Part shown: piece after piece, positions 1-11,699 of the stretch
Position numbering within the stretch: position 1 is the stretch's first letter
How the letters are laid out: the number at the start of each line of letters is the position of its first letter
DNA from: Isochrysis galbana
Taxonomy: Eukaryota; Haptophyta; Isochrysidales; Isochrysidaceae
Length of the DNA stretch: 64,000 nucleotides
NCBI GenBank assembly: GCA_018136815.1
Contig: CM030938.1
Location: 4,483,724 to 4,547,723 of the forward strand
Direction of reading: 5' to 3'
Program-made: the position numbers and the translations under genes
The notes under the pieces: generated by a model
Databases searched by the model: none
Seen by the model: only the letters and a program-made list of their open reading frames with translations
What the model was told of the DNA's origin: nothing

Positions 1-540
1 AGAGGGCACCCACGGCCGTTGCGCCCCTGCAGTGGGCCGTGCTCCTCAACGGAGCGCGAGGCCAGCGGGCGGCCGTCCTGCAAGACGACGACGAGGCATG
101 ATGTGACGAAGAGGCCCTGCCCGCCGCGCGTGGCGCTTGGCAGGCCGGGAAGCATGACCACCGTTGGCGTGCTCCCCGCCCGCGCCACCGGCCTGAGTCA
201 GCCTGTCCTTCATTGAGTGCGCAAGCGATCCATTGTCGCGAGGCGCACCAACGCAGTTTGGTTTGGGCGTCCGTCATCATCCTCGGCCTCGGCGAGGAAG
301 ACCCCAACCACACGCTGTGGCGGTGCATTGGTTGTCGTGTTGTCGTGTGGAGCGGCGCGGCAGTGCTGCGCGCGCACGCCGCTAGCCACTGGCCAGCTGC
401 TACAAACACGGCGGCCAAACCGGAGGGGGTTTGAAACACGGCAAAACACAGCTGTGTTTGGCTTTCGTAGAAACACGGTAAACACGTGTTTCCCAGCTAG
501 GCTCACTAGGCACTAGCACTAGGCCCAGGCACAATTATCT
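1..540. other. GC-rich stretch, no supported gene
   Basis: Open frames exist on both strands, but they overlap one another, show no recognisable domain and have no splice partners that I can find. I see no repeat here that recurs elsewhere in the window. It may be the edge of a gene lying to the left. Confidence 0.4.
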
Positions 541-774
541 AGATAAGCTTTTGGATATTTGGGTGCACTTTTGGCCCGTTTGGATATCTCCGGATATTTG
601 GGCCGGTCATAGGCCCCGGCGGCCAATAATACGGGGGGGGGCAATACGCAATACGCAATACTAGGGGGGGCAATACCAAGCAAGGCGGGGAGGAGGGAGG
701 GATCGTGGACCTGCTACATGTGCATGTGAAACACAGGTAGGGCGGTCAAACAGTGTTTTTTTATAAAAAAAACC
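540..774. repeat. AT-richer repeat debris with GGATATTTGGG words
   Basis: GGATATTT-type words at 553-605 recur at 39,620-39,720 and 43,610-43,700, which suggests subterminal repeats of a DNA transposon. A short direct repeat of CAATACG units lies at 640-680. No coding potential is seen. Confidence 0.4.
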
Positions 775-929
775 TTTTAATATTCTTACCGCACTCACGG
801 CGAATGGAACCACTACTTACTACACGTAGTACGCAGCATACTTTCTACACCTACACCTACACCCCTACTCCCCCGGCCCTTCTCCCCCCGCCATCAGGCG
901 GCTCCCCCCGTACACTACTAGGGGATCAG

Positions 930-1846
930 TAGGCCCAGGTCAGGATTTCGGAAATTTTTTTCAAAATTTGGGGGTGGGTTTACTCACAGATTTCGGGGCG
1001 AAATTTCGCAAAATTTGGGGGGCTCCTGCAGCGCCCTCGCAAAATTTGGGGGCTCCTGCAGCCCCCCCCCCCCCCCCCCCATCACTCCCATCACCCCATC
1101 CCCCATATCCATATCCTAACTTTGACTTAGGGGAAGGGGGGCTCCTATACCTAGGGAGAAGGGCGGGGGGCGGGGGGGGTAGTAAGTAGTAAGGGCGGGA
1201 GGCGGGAGAGGGAGGGGAGAGGGTAGGGTAGGCTAAGAGTGAAGGGCGGGAGAGGGGGGTAAGAAAGGGCGGGAGAGGAGGGGTAGTAAAGGCGGGAGAG
1301 GGGGGGGGGAGCCGCGGGCCGCGGGGGCGGCGGAGAGAAGAGAGCGAGAGAGCGCGAGCGCGATCCGCAGACCGCAGACCGCAGACCATCATGTTTGGCG
1401 ATGGACAAATGAGTGCCTTGGCCAATCAGATTCAATGTGGGTTGATGTTGCGGTATAATCACACCGGTCACCGGTGACCTTGAGTAAGGAGTGAGTAATA
1501 CGTTAGTAGAGTACGTGTGTGATGTGTGTCATTGTGCAAGTACTTTAATAATTAACGTTGCGCAAACGAGAGTCAACGAGTGTCAATCCTCGCTCTATCT
1601 AGGTGAAAAGTGAAAAGCCCATTCATGTAGCCAAATACAGATAGCAATAGCAGCGGCGGCGGGGCTATATGCAATATGCTATATGGCTATGTATAGGTAG
1701 CTAGGTCAGGCTAGCGCGCGAGCGCGGGAGCCGCTCGCGCCTCGCAAAATATTTGCGAAATTTGGGGCAGTGAACGCGAAATCTGAGCGAAATATCCGAA
1801 CGAAGAAATTTGGGCGGGTTTCAAACGAAATTCTGACCTGGCCCTA
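930..1846. mobile_element. hAT-type non-autonomous element with 8-bp TSD
   Basis: The element starts TAGGCCCAGGTCAG and ends CTGACCTGGCCCTA, giving inverted ends of about 20 bp. It is flanked by a perfect 8-bp target duplication GGGATCAG (922-929 and 1,847-1,854), the length typical of hAT insertions. The other copies of the host repeat (47,087 and 55,450) lack this insert, so its boundaries are confirmed by an empty site. Inside are subterminal repeats rich in AAATTTGGGG and CGAAAT words, a run of C at 1,060-1,080 and purine-rich sequence. No transposase is seen. Confidence 0.8.
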
Positions 1847-1854
1847 GGGATCAG

Positions 1855-2230
1855 GGGGATAGGGGTGAAGGGCTTAGATATGGTCCGGTGGCCCGCGCCC
1901 CCCCCCGGTGATCTTTCCCCCCCTTCCTCCTGTGTCTCCGAGTGGGCGGCCGACTCTGTCCCGACTTATCCTGTAAACAGGAGCGGGACTTACCGATTTT
2001 TCGGTGGGCGGAGCTCTCGCTCCGCCCACCCCCTTCTTCGCTCTCTCTCTCCCCTCTCCTGCGGCACGCGCGATGGCGCGCCTGCGGCAGGCCTCTGTCG
2101 GAGCGAAGCTCGTTTCCTCTTCGGAAACGAGCCGCGGAGGCGCACCGGCGGCTAGCGCGGCGCACGGTTCATCCGGGGAGCCCGGAACGGGCTCATCGGG
2201 AGAACGGGGAGGGCAATTGACGGGCATGTG
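1855..2230 (+). repeat. Body segment of the TIR element, copy 1
   Basis: From the GGGGATAGGGG word at about 1,855 to about 2,090 the sequence closely matches 47,090-47,325 and the split copy at 55,451-55,508 plus 55,983-56,180. It contains short palindromes (AGCTCTCGCTCC and GCGCGATGGCGCGC). The overlapping frames on both strands look like a by-product of base composition. Confidence 0.6.
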
Positions 2231-3163
2231 AAATGGACGGGAAAGTGGCTCGGAACGCGACTCGGAGGGACGGAGGACGTAGGGAAGGGCGCGGCGAGCA
2301 GATACCGCTTGATTGGGACTCGTAGGGACTCGTAGACTCGAAAGGATGACTCGGAAGACTCGGGGCTTGGGGTACTCAGGGGCTGCAGGTCACCAACAGG
2401 CGATACAGTGCTAAAAAGCACACAAGCCAACACTCTGCACTCAAACACTCACAGTAACAGGCCGGAAACATACGTTAAACGAACCCCCTCTGATGAGCAG
2501 AATCCGGAGCGCTCACCAGAAAAAAGGAGAGAGAGAGAGAGAACGAGGGCTCGAGCTCGAGGGTCACAACACATTTCGGACTCCGGCTTGGACTACAAGT
2601 AAAATCCAGTGCCCTCGCGAGTCCACCTCGAGTCTCGCGGGACAGCGCCGACGGACGCCGAAGGACGCTGAAGGACGCGGAAGGTTGCTGAAGGACGCGG
2701 AAGGTCGCTGAAGGACGCGGAAGGTCGCTGAGGGACGATGAGGGACGCGCTGGGGGGGGACTTTCGCGCGGGGGGGGGAGTGGGTGAGGGGAGAGAACAC
2801 GGCGTCTCAGCGCGCGAACGCGGAAGAGAACCGCTGTCTCGGCGCGTGGAGGGGGGGGGGAAAGCGGCGGGGGGGGGAAACGCGGAGGGGGGGGGGGGAA
2901 CGCGGAGGGGGGGAAACACGGGGGGGGGGGGGGGGGGGAACACGGAGGGGGGGGAACAGAAGGGGGGGGAAAGGAAATCTGCGGAGGGGGGGAAGCGGAG
3001 AGAGGGGGGAAACGCGGAGGGGGGAAACTGCAGAGGGGGGGGTGAAATGCAGAAGAGGGAAACTGCAGAGGGGGGGGGAAATCTGCGGAGGGGGGGGTTG
3101 GAGCTATGGGCTGGCCACGAGCCACGAGGGGCCAGGATGGGCGAATGGGGCGAGCCTGTGGGG
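2231..3163. repeat. Low-complexity G-rich and short tandem repeat region
   Basis: 2,640-2,750 holds about ten copies of a GAAGGACGC-type word. 2,740-3,095 is dominated by runs of G separated by AAAC and AACGCGG words, and its predicted frames are pure composition. 3,100-3,163 returns to the TIR-element body (GGGCTGGCCACGAG), which recurs at 47,500 and 57,270. Confidence 0.5.
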
Positions 3164-4475
3164 TAAGGCTGTGAATAGGTTTGATTTGGAGCTAACATGT
3201 TTGAAGTAGATAGTGCCTTTCAGCTATCTTGATACATAGAGATAGTGCCCTTCGGCTATCTTGATACAAAGAGATAGTGCGATTTGCCAAGTAGATACCA
3301 AAAATCTAGATATTAGCTGAAACTATTGTTATAGTTTGAACTATGGAGCGTGCCGCGACCGCTCCCGAGCCTCAGGCGACCCTCGCCACTGCGCCCCACC
3401 TGGGACGCCCCACGCCGCCCGAGGCGGCTCGTCAGAAAGCCCTCTCAAAGCCCATCCAGCCCATCCAAACCACACCCGCGCGAGCGCGCGGGGTGGCGAG
3501 CACTGGCACCGAACAGGTTGCCACCATGGCTCTGCGCATCATGCAGGGGGTCTTTGAGACCCCCTCCAACAGTGGGAAACCCTCCCACCCCAAGAGCACC
3601 TCATGTGGGAGGGCAGCTGAGCTGCCCTCCCCATGGTGGAAACCTCTACCATCAGTGCACCCAACATGGGAGGGCACTTCACAACAATCAATCTTCCACA
3701 GAGAGCACTCAATGCCTCTGTTTTCCAACATGTTGACACACTTCTCATCTTCACCCCACTCTTGTGGGCCACAAGTACCTACAACTCAGTGCCCTGCCTT
3801 GGGCCCTCTTTCAACACTTGACTCCCTCTCCCACTCCCCCTTCACACTACAACCAACCCAAACAACACGAACACGAACCCCCTCGCCTTGTGTTTCAAGC
3901 ACCAAACATTTCAACTCAAGACACATGTTGATACACTTCTCGTCTTCGCCCCACTCTTGTGGGCCACAAGTACCTACAACTCAGTGCCCTGCCTTGGGCC
4001 CTCTTTCAACACTTCACTTCCTCTCCCACTCCCTCTTCCATCTACAACCAACCCAAGAAGCACAAACCCCCTCGTCCTCTGTTTCAAGCACCAAAAATTT
4101 CGACTCAAGACAAGAGGGAGGACATGTCTTGAGGCGGCGTCGCTGCCCATGCCTAGCGCAAGGGTATAGCGCCGCCACTCAGACATCTCCTTCCCCACAG
4201 CTCCTCTTTGAGGAGTTGCTCCTCACCCTCCCATTAGGCCCCCTTGCCTGCGAGACCAATACAGGATCCTGGCGTGGGGGGCTGTCTGAGTGTGGAGGGA
4301 GGGGCGCTCCGGCTAGCGCAGGTAGAAGGCTAGTGAAGAGCTGGGTGGCACAAGGGGGGAAGGGTGCTTGCGCTTGCCGCGGCAGGGAGTCCTGTCATGA
4401 GTGAGCGCTAGTCCCATTCCTTTGCCGCTTCGCGATCCATAAAAATTTGCTAAAAATTAATATCTAGATATTAGC
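3164..4475 (+). mobile_element. hAT-derived segment, right end lost
   Basis: The left end TAAGGCTGTGAATAGG at 3,164 matches the inverted ends of the complete hAT element at 56,343-57,244. Subterminal repeats of the GATAGTGCCCTTCGGCTATC type follow (3,200-3,300), and TATCTAGATATTAGCTA lies near 4,462. The matching right terminus is missing before the outer transposon arm begins. A 353-codon open frame (3,343-4,404, Met-Glu-Arg start) begins like the short ORF at 30,225, which also follows a TGTTATAGT word. It shows no recognisable transposase domain. Confidence 0.5.
3720..4100 (+). repeat. Tandem duplication, unit about 183 bp
   Basis: The stretch from ACATGTTGACACAC (about 3,729) to about 3,905 is repeated, with scattered substitutions, from ACATGTTGATACAC (about 3,922) onward. 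The words CTTGTGGGCCACAAG and CCTGCCTTGGGCCC appear once per copy. Confidence 0.7.
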
Positions 4476-4894
4476 TAGTAGTGCATGGGGGGAGCCGCCT
4501 GATGGCAAGGGGGGGAAAGGGCCGGGGGAGTGGGGGCGTGTAGAAAGTATGCTACGTGTAGGTAGTGGTTCCATTCACCGCGAGTGCGGTAAGAATATTA
4601 TGAAGTTTGTTTTTCATGCCGTGCCCTGACCATCCAAACGAACCTACGTGATCGGGGAAGCCGCATGCTTCCTACGTATGCAGTCGTGTTGGACATTCAC
4701 GTGGAACGCTTCACATTCCGGAAGGGGGGCGCCGGGGGCGCATCGCCGGACTGTAGCTTTGCCTTGGACAGCAGGGGCCGCGGCTCGCGCGAGGGGACGA
4801 GGCGACTCGCCTAAAGTGCGGGAACAGAGCGAATCAACGCGCCCCTGCTCACCGTTCACGGCGCGTTCATTGCCACGAGCTAGCATCTGCTGCA

Positions 4895-7800
4895 TCACTC
4901 GGCAGTGAGAGGGGGGGTGGGCGGCGAATCGGCCCCCCGCTGCTCCGGCGCGTTGTCTTCGCCGAGCGCGCCCATGCTGGGGGTCGCCACCACTTGCTCA
5001 TCGGCAGGGCTCACGGTTCTAGTGCGCGCAACGGACGACCGGGACACGGAGAACGGCTCGTACGGCGTATCGTCGTCATGTCCTCGAGACGGCAAACCAT
5101 CGTGCTGTGCACCGGTGTCCCAGAAGGCAAAGTCCGAGCCCTCACGCTCACCAAGAGCCAGGGCGGCGCCTGAAGCCTCCGTGCCGTGAAGAGGCATTGC
5201 CTGCGGGAAGACGCCCGAGATTTGCCAAAAAGGCGAGAGCGAGCGGAGAGGTGAGGAAATGTGGGCGAGCCTTGAGTGTCGGCCGGCGGGTGTGTGTGTG
5301 CCGCTACTCGGAGTGAGGCTTAGTGGATGCCCGCCAGCCGCTCGTACATCAGTATCCGAGGCTGCCCCTCCCTCAAACGCTGTGGACCGCTCGGTCACAG
5401 CCGGCGACTCGTGGTTGCTCGTGGCACACATCGCAGACGGCTCGGCCGGGCTAGCAGGAGAGAGGGCGTTGAAAAGGTGGGTACCGAGCATCTCCAAACG
5501 GCAGATGAGAGAGTGCAGATGTTCCGCGGGAGACTCGGATGATGAGGGTAAGCTGGCCGACGTGACCGCCGCGGCCAGCACTACCGCGGGTGTCATGGGC
5601 TGCAGCGGGTTGACGCTGGCGCGAGCGCTCACCTCGCGTGTGTCCCCACCATGCACGGAGCTCTGTGGGCTGCCGACTTGCGACGCACTCGCTGTGGGCG
5701 CCAGGGCGCCGTCATCCCCGCAAGTGCCCGAACGCGCATGGCTCCCGATCGACTCGGCGTCGCAAAAGATCAACGCGGAGGCCTCGGCTGCCCTGGGCGA
5801 ATCTCCGGCGGATGAGTCGGGACGGCTCGATCGGGAGCGACCGAGGACCTCAGCAGATCCTATGGTGAGCGCAGCTCCGGAGCCTGCACCGAGGCTACCA
5901 CCACCGCGAAGCAGTTCGGCGCTACCGATGGTGAGCGGGCTGTGGCATGCCGACTCCATGGAAGCGCTCGGTTCCGAAAGGGCAACCACAGGTAGCTTCA
6001 GATGAAAGTCGAACGGAAGCCGAGGCTTGTCGCTCGCATCTATGTCGAGACTCGCATTCGAACCGCCGCGATCGTCCCCGCCGGCTTGACTGCCCTCTTG
6101 CACGTCATCGGCCACTCCGACGCCGTGGCTCTGAGGCATACCAAACGGCGTATAATGCGTGTGCGCGTGGTCACCGCCATGCATGATTTCATCGCCCACT
6201 GCGAGGCCCGCATTGTCCTCGTCGTGTTTGCCTTGCTCTCTGGTGAGCAAGTATGGGGTAGTGGGTGCGGCCGCCACCAAATCGCATGGCGAAGCACGGG
6301 ACTGGCGCGCGTTGTTGAAGGGTGTAGTGGTCTGTCCGTTGAGCGGCGCGGAGACCGGATCGCACGAGCCGCGGCCGTTTTCAAGGGTTCCTTGTGCGCC
6401 GGGACCACTCAGCACCTCACCACCGAGCGCGGCAGAGCCGGCGGCTAGTGACGCACTTGGCACACCCGCCCTGGGCGACCAGCTCGGCGACCCACCCATT
6501 GCGGCCGAGACTCGCCGCGCCTCGTGAAGTGCGAGAGCGAGTTGTGCGAGCATCACGTCCGGCTGGAGGAGTGCTGCGACATCCCGGATTGCGCACCGGA
6601 CCGGAGTGTCGGGAGAGTATGGAGTGGGAGAGTCGAACGCCGACGCAGGCGCACGGGGCGAAGCGGGCGAGTACGGACTCGGCCTGCCTGGGTGACCCTC
6701 TGCCACGTCGTCCTCCGGGCTGGAGGAGCAAAGCGCAAGGACGCGGGCCGCTTCGAGCGCTGCGGAAGCGATGGGCGTGCAGGCGTCAGCGCTCCCGGAA
6801 ACAGGGCCGGTGAGACAGCTTGCACTCTCCGGCGAGTTCGAGGGCGTTCCAGCGAGCTGAAAAGAGCGCCAAGAGGAGCCTCCGGAGATGGATACAGACG
6901 AGCGCGACTGGAACCGGCTCGGTGACAGGAGCGGCGGAGGAAGGGCCGACATCCCGGAGCCAGAGGGCGTGTGCGTGGCCGGTGCGGTGCGCCAGCCATC
7001 TGCGACATCAGCACCAGGTGCAGTGTTGGCCGTCTCATCGCCTCCGATTGGGAAGGCCGCCGGCGTGCCCTGCTCGGTGATAACTTGCGCGATGGGCAGC
7101 TTACCCACGCCAAGAGCCCCTTGCTGCTCGTCCATGACGCCTTCTGAGAGTGGTGGCTCAGGAGGGATGGTGGACTGAACGGACGGGCTGTTGTTGCTGC
7201 TCCGCGGCTGCTGCGCAACGTGAAAGGCGCCGTCGGCTCCGGCGAGATCGCCATTGCTGTGAGTGGCACACGCCTGCGATACCGTGACGCCGTCGCACCT
7301 TGCTGGCGCGCCATGCTGTGGGCCATGGCTTGCGGAGCTATCGCCGTTTGGGGACGACAAATCACGCACCCTCACCAAGGCCGCACCGCCAGCGGCCGCC
7401 TCACACGCGAGCGCAAGAGCTTGCACAGCGGGGCTTGTGGGGCTACTAGGGTCGGAGCCAAAGGTGCGTAGCCGCGCGCCCATCTGCCGAAGGAGCGAGT
7501 TGGCCGGAGACGCGGCGGGGTTCGTCAGGTGGCTGGGCGAATCGGGCGACCGCAGGGAGCCAATACCTGAGCCTCTGGGCCCAGGCGTCGGAGTGCCGCT
7601 CGTGAGCACCAATGGTGTCCCGGTGCCCGAGTCCGACGCCATGCTCGCGTCACAGCTGCTGAAGCACAAGACACCGGCACCGTTGGGGCCGACGGTGCGC
7701 GCCGCGTGCCGCGTGGCCAGGTGATCGGCCTCGACCGCCAGCCTTGTCACCTCGTGCAGCTCGCGCATCCGCTCTTCCTCGAGCTCAGCGTGCTCCTCTT

Positions 7801-10800
7801 CGAGGACCCGAGCGCGTGCTAGCGCCCTTTTCTCAGAGAGCTGCGCCTTGCGCAGGCGTTTCTTGGTGTCGGCTGCAGCTGTGCCGGCATCGTCGGCGCT
7901 CCTCGCCTCGATTGCGAGGAGGTTGGCCAATACAGCGGCACGTGCGGCGGCATACTTCTCGCTCGCCATGAGCGACTCGTCCGCGGCAGAAAGCTCGGCC
8001 TGCTCCGCACGGCATAAGGGGGAGGGCTGAGGTAAGCTACGGGCGACGGAAGTGACGCTCACCGCCTTGCTAGCCAGCTCGCGTGCCGTGCACGGCAAGG
8101 GCAAGTGGGCAGGAGCTGCACGAGGCGCACCCGGGCCACGTCCAGCATGGCCGCAGTCTCGACTAGCATTGTGCGTGCAAGTTCAGCGGCAGCTTGGGCG
8201 GTCGCAACAGCCTCCTCTGCTCGTGTCTTGGCCGTCCTTATGCTCTCCGCCGTCTCCTCTCGAGCCCGAGCCACAGCCGCGGCCGCCTCGGCGCGACTCT
8301 GTTCGAGCTCTTTAGCGATCACCTCGGCGGCAGCGGCTCGATCGTTTGCCGCTGCCTCAGCTAGCGCGATCCTCGCCTCCGCCTCGCTGGCTGCCGCCTC
8401 AGCGGCTGCGACGCGCGCCGCCGCGGCCGCCTCCACCGCAGCGACATTGGCCGCCGCCTTGTCCGCCGCCGCAACGCGCGCCGCCGCCTCCTTCTCGACG
8501 GCTGCCGTGCGCGCCTTCTCCGCCGCCGCCGCCTGGGCGGCACCGGCCTGCGCCTTGGCCTCAGCCGCCGCAGCGCGCGCCTCGGCCGCCGCCACCGCCG
8601 CAGCGGCCTTCTCCTGCGCCACGTGCACACCGACTTCTGCCGCGGAAATGGCTGCCGCCGCCTCCGCCTGCGCCTTCTCGACCGCTGCTGCCACGCTAGC
8701 TTGCGCCTCCGCCTTCGCATCGGCCACCGCCTGTGCGGCGGCCACCTCCGCTGCACGTTCAGCTCGCTCGGACATCTCCACGCGTGCGGCCGCCTCTGCG
8801 ACCGCCCGGTTCACCGCCGCAGCGGCCTCCGCCTTGACCGCCTCTGCCTCGGCCGTCGCGGCACGGGCGGCCTCCGCTGCCTCCTGTTGAGCCGCAGCAG
8901 TCTTACCTTCCGCTTCCACTTTAGCAAACTCTGCTACTCGTACCTCTTGCATGGCCTCCTCCACCCTGGCGTTGGCGCGCTCTGCCGCCAGCTCGGCACT
9001 GGCGGTCAGCTCCCGCAAAGCCCTCTCGTGCGCGACGCGCGCCGAGGCGGCCGCCGCCTCCGCCGCCTCGGCGCGCTCGACCTGCACGTTGAGGCGCGCC
9101 TGGGTCTTCTTCCACTCCAAAGTGACACTCATCACCTCTTGCCGCGCTGTCGACGCCTCCTCTTGCGCGCGCAGTTGCAGCGCCCGCGCCTTACAGTGCC
9201 GCCAAAACAGCAGCGCCGCAGCCAACACCGCCGCTGCAGCCACCGACGCCATCGCCATGTCCACAGTGCTCGAGCGGCCAACGGTCGCCAGCTGGCCGGC
9301 CGCTTGGGCCGCACGAGCGCCTTGCTCGACGTCCATATCCGCGGCAGCTTGTCCCTCTGCCTCTTCCGTCGCCACAACTGCAAGAGGAAGCTCCTCACGG
9401 GGATGCACCACCTCGGCCGTCGAGGCGGCAGTTGCTGCAATCGTATGCTCCTGGGCAGCGCTTGAGCTCGAGGACTCAGCGGAGCGCGCTTGCGAGGCTG
9501 CCAATTGCGCCTCGTCACGCCTTTTGATTGCAGTCGCGAGCACCTCTTGCACCGCAGCCAATTCAGTCGCTCCAGACGCGGAGCCGTTGTATACGGGAGC
9601 GTTCACGGCCTCATCCGCCACCACAGGCGACGAGGAGTGCACCAGATTCACCTCGCCATTGTGGAGCGGCTGTGACGAGGACACCGATGACTCATCGGCC
9701 GCCATACTCATCAAGGAGTGCGCCAGCTCCCTCTCGCCATTGTGGAGCGGCTGTGCAAAGGAATCCCCAGTCCCACCAGCTGCCGTGCACAGAGGGGAGT
9801 GCGCCGGCTCCATCTCGCCATTATGAAGCGGCTGTGCTGAGGAATCCGCATCCTCATCCGCCGCCGTACGCACCGACGGCTCCACCTCACCTTCGTCGAG
9901 CGACTGTGGCCAGGAAGCCTCTGCCTCATCAGCCACCATAGGCAAAGAAGATTGCGCTAACTCCACCGCGCCATCTTGGAGCGGCTGTGGCCAGGAATCC
10001 GCAGCTTCATCAGCCGCCGTGCGCACCACCAGGTCGACCTCACCATCATCGAGCGGCTGTGGCAAGGAATCCGCTGCCTCATCAGCCACCATAGGCAAAG
10101 AGGAGTGCGCCAGCTCCACCTCGCCATCGCGGAGCGGCTGTGCCGAGGAATCCGCAGCCTCATCCGCTGCCATTCGCACCGCAAGCTCGACCTCACCAGC
10201 TTCGAGCGGCTGTGGCCAGGAAGCCTCTGCCTCATCAGCTACCATAGGCAAAGAGGAGTGCGCCAGCTCCACCTCGCCATCGTGGAGTGGCTGTGCCGAG
10301 GAATCCGCAGCCTTATCGGCCGCCGTGCGCACCGCCAGCTCGACCTCACCATCATCGAGCGGTTGGGGAAAGGAATCCTCTGCCTCATCAGCCACCATAG
10401 GCAAAGAGGAGTGCGCCAGCTCCACCTCGCCATTGTGGAGCGGCTGTGCCGAGGAATCCGCAGCCTTATCGGCCACCGTGCGCACCGCCAGCTCTACCTC
10501 ACCATCATCGAGCGGTTGGGGCAAGGAATCCTCTGCCTCATCAGCCACCATAGGCAAAGAGGAGTGCGCTAGCTCCACCTCGCCATTGTGGAGCGGCTGT
10601 GTATAGGAATCTGCAGCCTCATCAACTGCCGTGCGCACGGAGGAGTGCGCCAATTCAACCTCGCCGATGTGGAGCGGCTGTGCAGAGGAACCCACAGCCT
10701 CATTGGTTGATGTGCGCACAGTGGAGTGCGCCACCTCAATCTCGCTGTTGTGGAGCGGCTGTGACGAGGAATCCGCAGCCTCCTCAGCCGCTGAGCGCAC

Positions 10801-11355
10801 AGAGGAGTGCGCCAACTCCACCTCATCATCTTGGAGCGGCTCTGCCAAAAAGGGCATTCGTCGAATAGTGCCGAGGCGCTCGTGACCAAGTCGGATCTTA
10901 CGATGATCCTCATCTTTTGAGGCGCCATGGCACTCCGTCTCCGTGCCGCCGTTGCTCTCCAGCACGACTGGGATCGACGCAGCCTCCTCCTCCCTCCCGC
11001 TTCCTTCACCCAGTGCCACCCGCTCGGCCCCGTACATGTAGCCGAGCGGGCTGGGCTCGATACCGATGGTCCAATTGGTATACTTCATTGCCCAACCACT
11101 CTCCACATCCGCCCGCCCGCGCTGTAGAGCGCGGGAAGAGCGAGCAGAGCGAGCAGAGCGAGCAGAGAGAGCAGAGCGAGCAGAGAAGATTGAAAGGGCT
11201 GGGAGAGGTGTTGGGGTCAGGGCGCCGCATGCGGTTTGGATGAGATGTATGGCGGATTGTGGCACGTCGAGCAGTGCGAGTCCGAGCACGAGCAGCGCTC
11301 CCCCTGCCGTGCCCAGCCTGGCGGAGTTGAGGTGGAAGGCGGAGACTGCCGCCAT
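4895..11355 (-). CDS. Large membrane-anchored coiled-coil repeat protein
   Basis: This is a two-exon model of about 2,109 residues. Exon 1 is 8,131-11,355. The favoured intron is 8,000-8,130 (131 nt, GTGCGC to GAGCAG, in phase). A 26-nt alternative at 8,037-8,062 with a better GTGAGC donor also keeps the frame. Exon 2 is 4,895-7,999. Residues about 15-32 are hydrophobic (signal peptide or anchor). Residues about 170-590 hold 16 acidic repeats beginning QPLHNGEVELAHSS, alternating 27- and 24-residue forms. A transmembrane helix rich in Ala and Leu lies near residues 698-722, followed by about 400 residues of Ala/Glu/Lys-rich heptads (coiled coil). The C-terminal 900 residues are Ser/Pro-rich with many SP motifs and look disordered. 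ATG at 11,355 follows a CT-rich leader. No family is recognised; a surface or organelle tether is an inference. Confidence 0.7.
9580..10865 (-). repeat. Sixteen in-frame coding repeats in the coiled-coil protein gene
   Basis: The gene segment encoding residues about 170-590 consists of 81-nt and 72-nt units that mostly alternate, making a 153-nt higher-order dimer. The most alike units share long identical stretches, so unequal exchange has acted recently. Confidence 0.8.
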
Positions 11356-11640
11356 CGCGAGGGGAAAGCACCACAGAGAGAGGGAGAGAGAGAGAGAGAG
11401 ATTCAGAGGTATCTCAGGTTTAGTTCGCGAGGAAACAGAGGCGTGTTAATCAAGTACTCTGCATCGCTTGTTCAAGTGAGAGATGAGAAAGGGCGCGGAG
11501 GGAAGAAGAGAGGAGTGTAGAGGGGGGGGAGGGGGAGGGGGGGGCGCGGGAGGGGGGAGAGAGAGGGAGGGAGGGAGAGATAGAGGGAGAGAGAGAGAAT
11601 GAGAGAGAGAGAACGAGAGAGAGAGAGGAGAGAGAGAGAG

Positions 11641-11699
<59 letters not shown>

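Larger units (their letters stand above)
775..4605. mobile_element. TIR DNA transposon, copy 1, with nested insertions
   Basis: The outer ends are inverted repeats of about 130-145 bp: the left arm (about 775-921) reads inward from TTCTTACCGCACTC to CACTACTA, and the right arm (about 4,481-4,605) is its inverted match. Between them lie a nested hAT-type element (930-1,846), a body segment shared with the copies at 47.1 and 55.5 kb (1,855-2,090 and 3,100-3,163), G-rich sequence, and a second hAT-derived segment from 3,164. I see no transposase for the outer element, so this copy is probably non-autonomous. The exact target duplication could not be fixed. Confidence 0.65.

Noticed and set aside
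1-520. Overlapping 98-99 codon frames on both strands
   Set aside because: No domain, no splice partner and strong overlap between strands; left unassigned.
2475-3209. Pro-rich and Gly-rich frames on both strands
   Set aside because: Runs of G/C produce them; no conserved residues, and the region lies inside a transposon.
8037-8062. 26-nt intron in the coiled-coil protein gene
   Set aside because: It keeps the frame and has a good donor, but a 131-nt intron (8,000-8,130) also keeps the frame and matches the size of other introns here; kept only as an alternative.
8105-9826. Ala/Ser-rich and Arg-rich frames antisense to the coiled-coil protein gene
   Set aside because: Mirror frames of Ala-rich GCG/GCC codons; the minus-strand frame has ATG, membrane helix and repeats that make biological sense.
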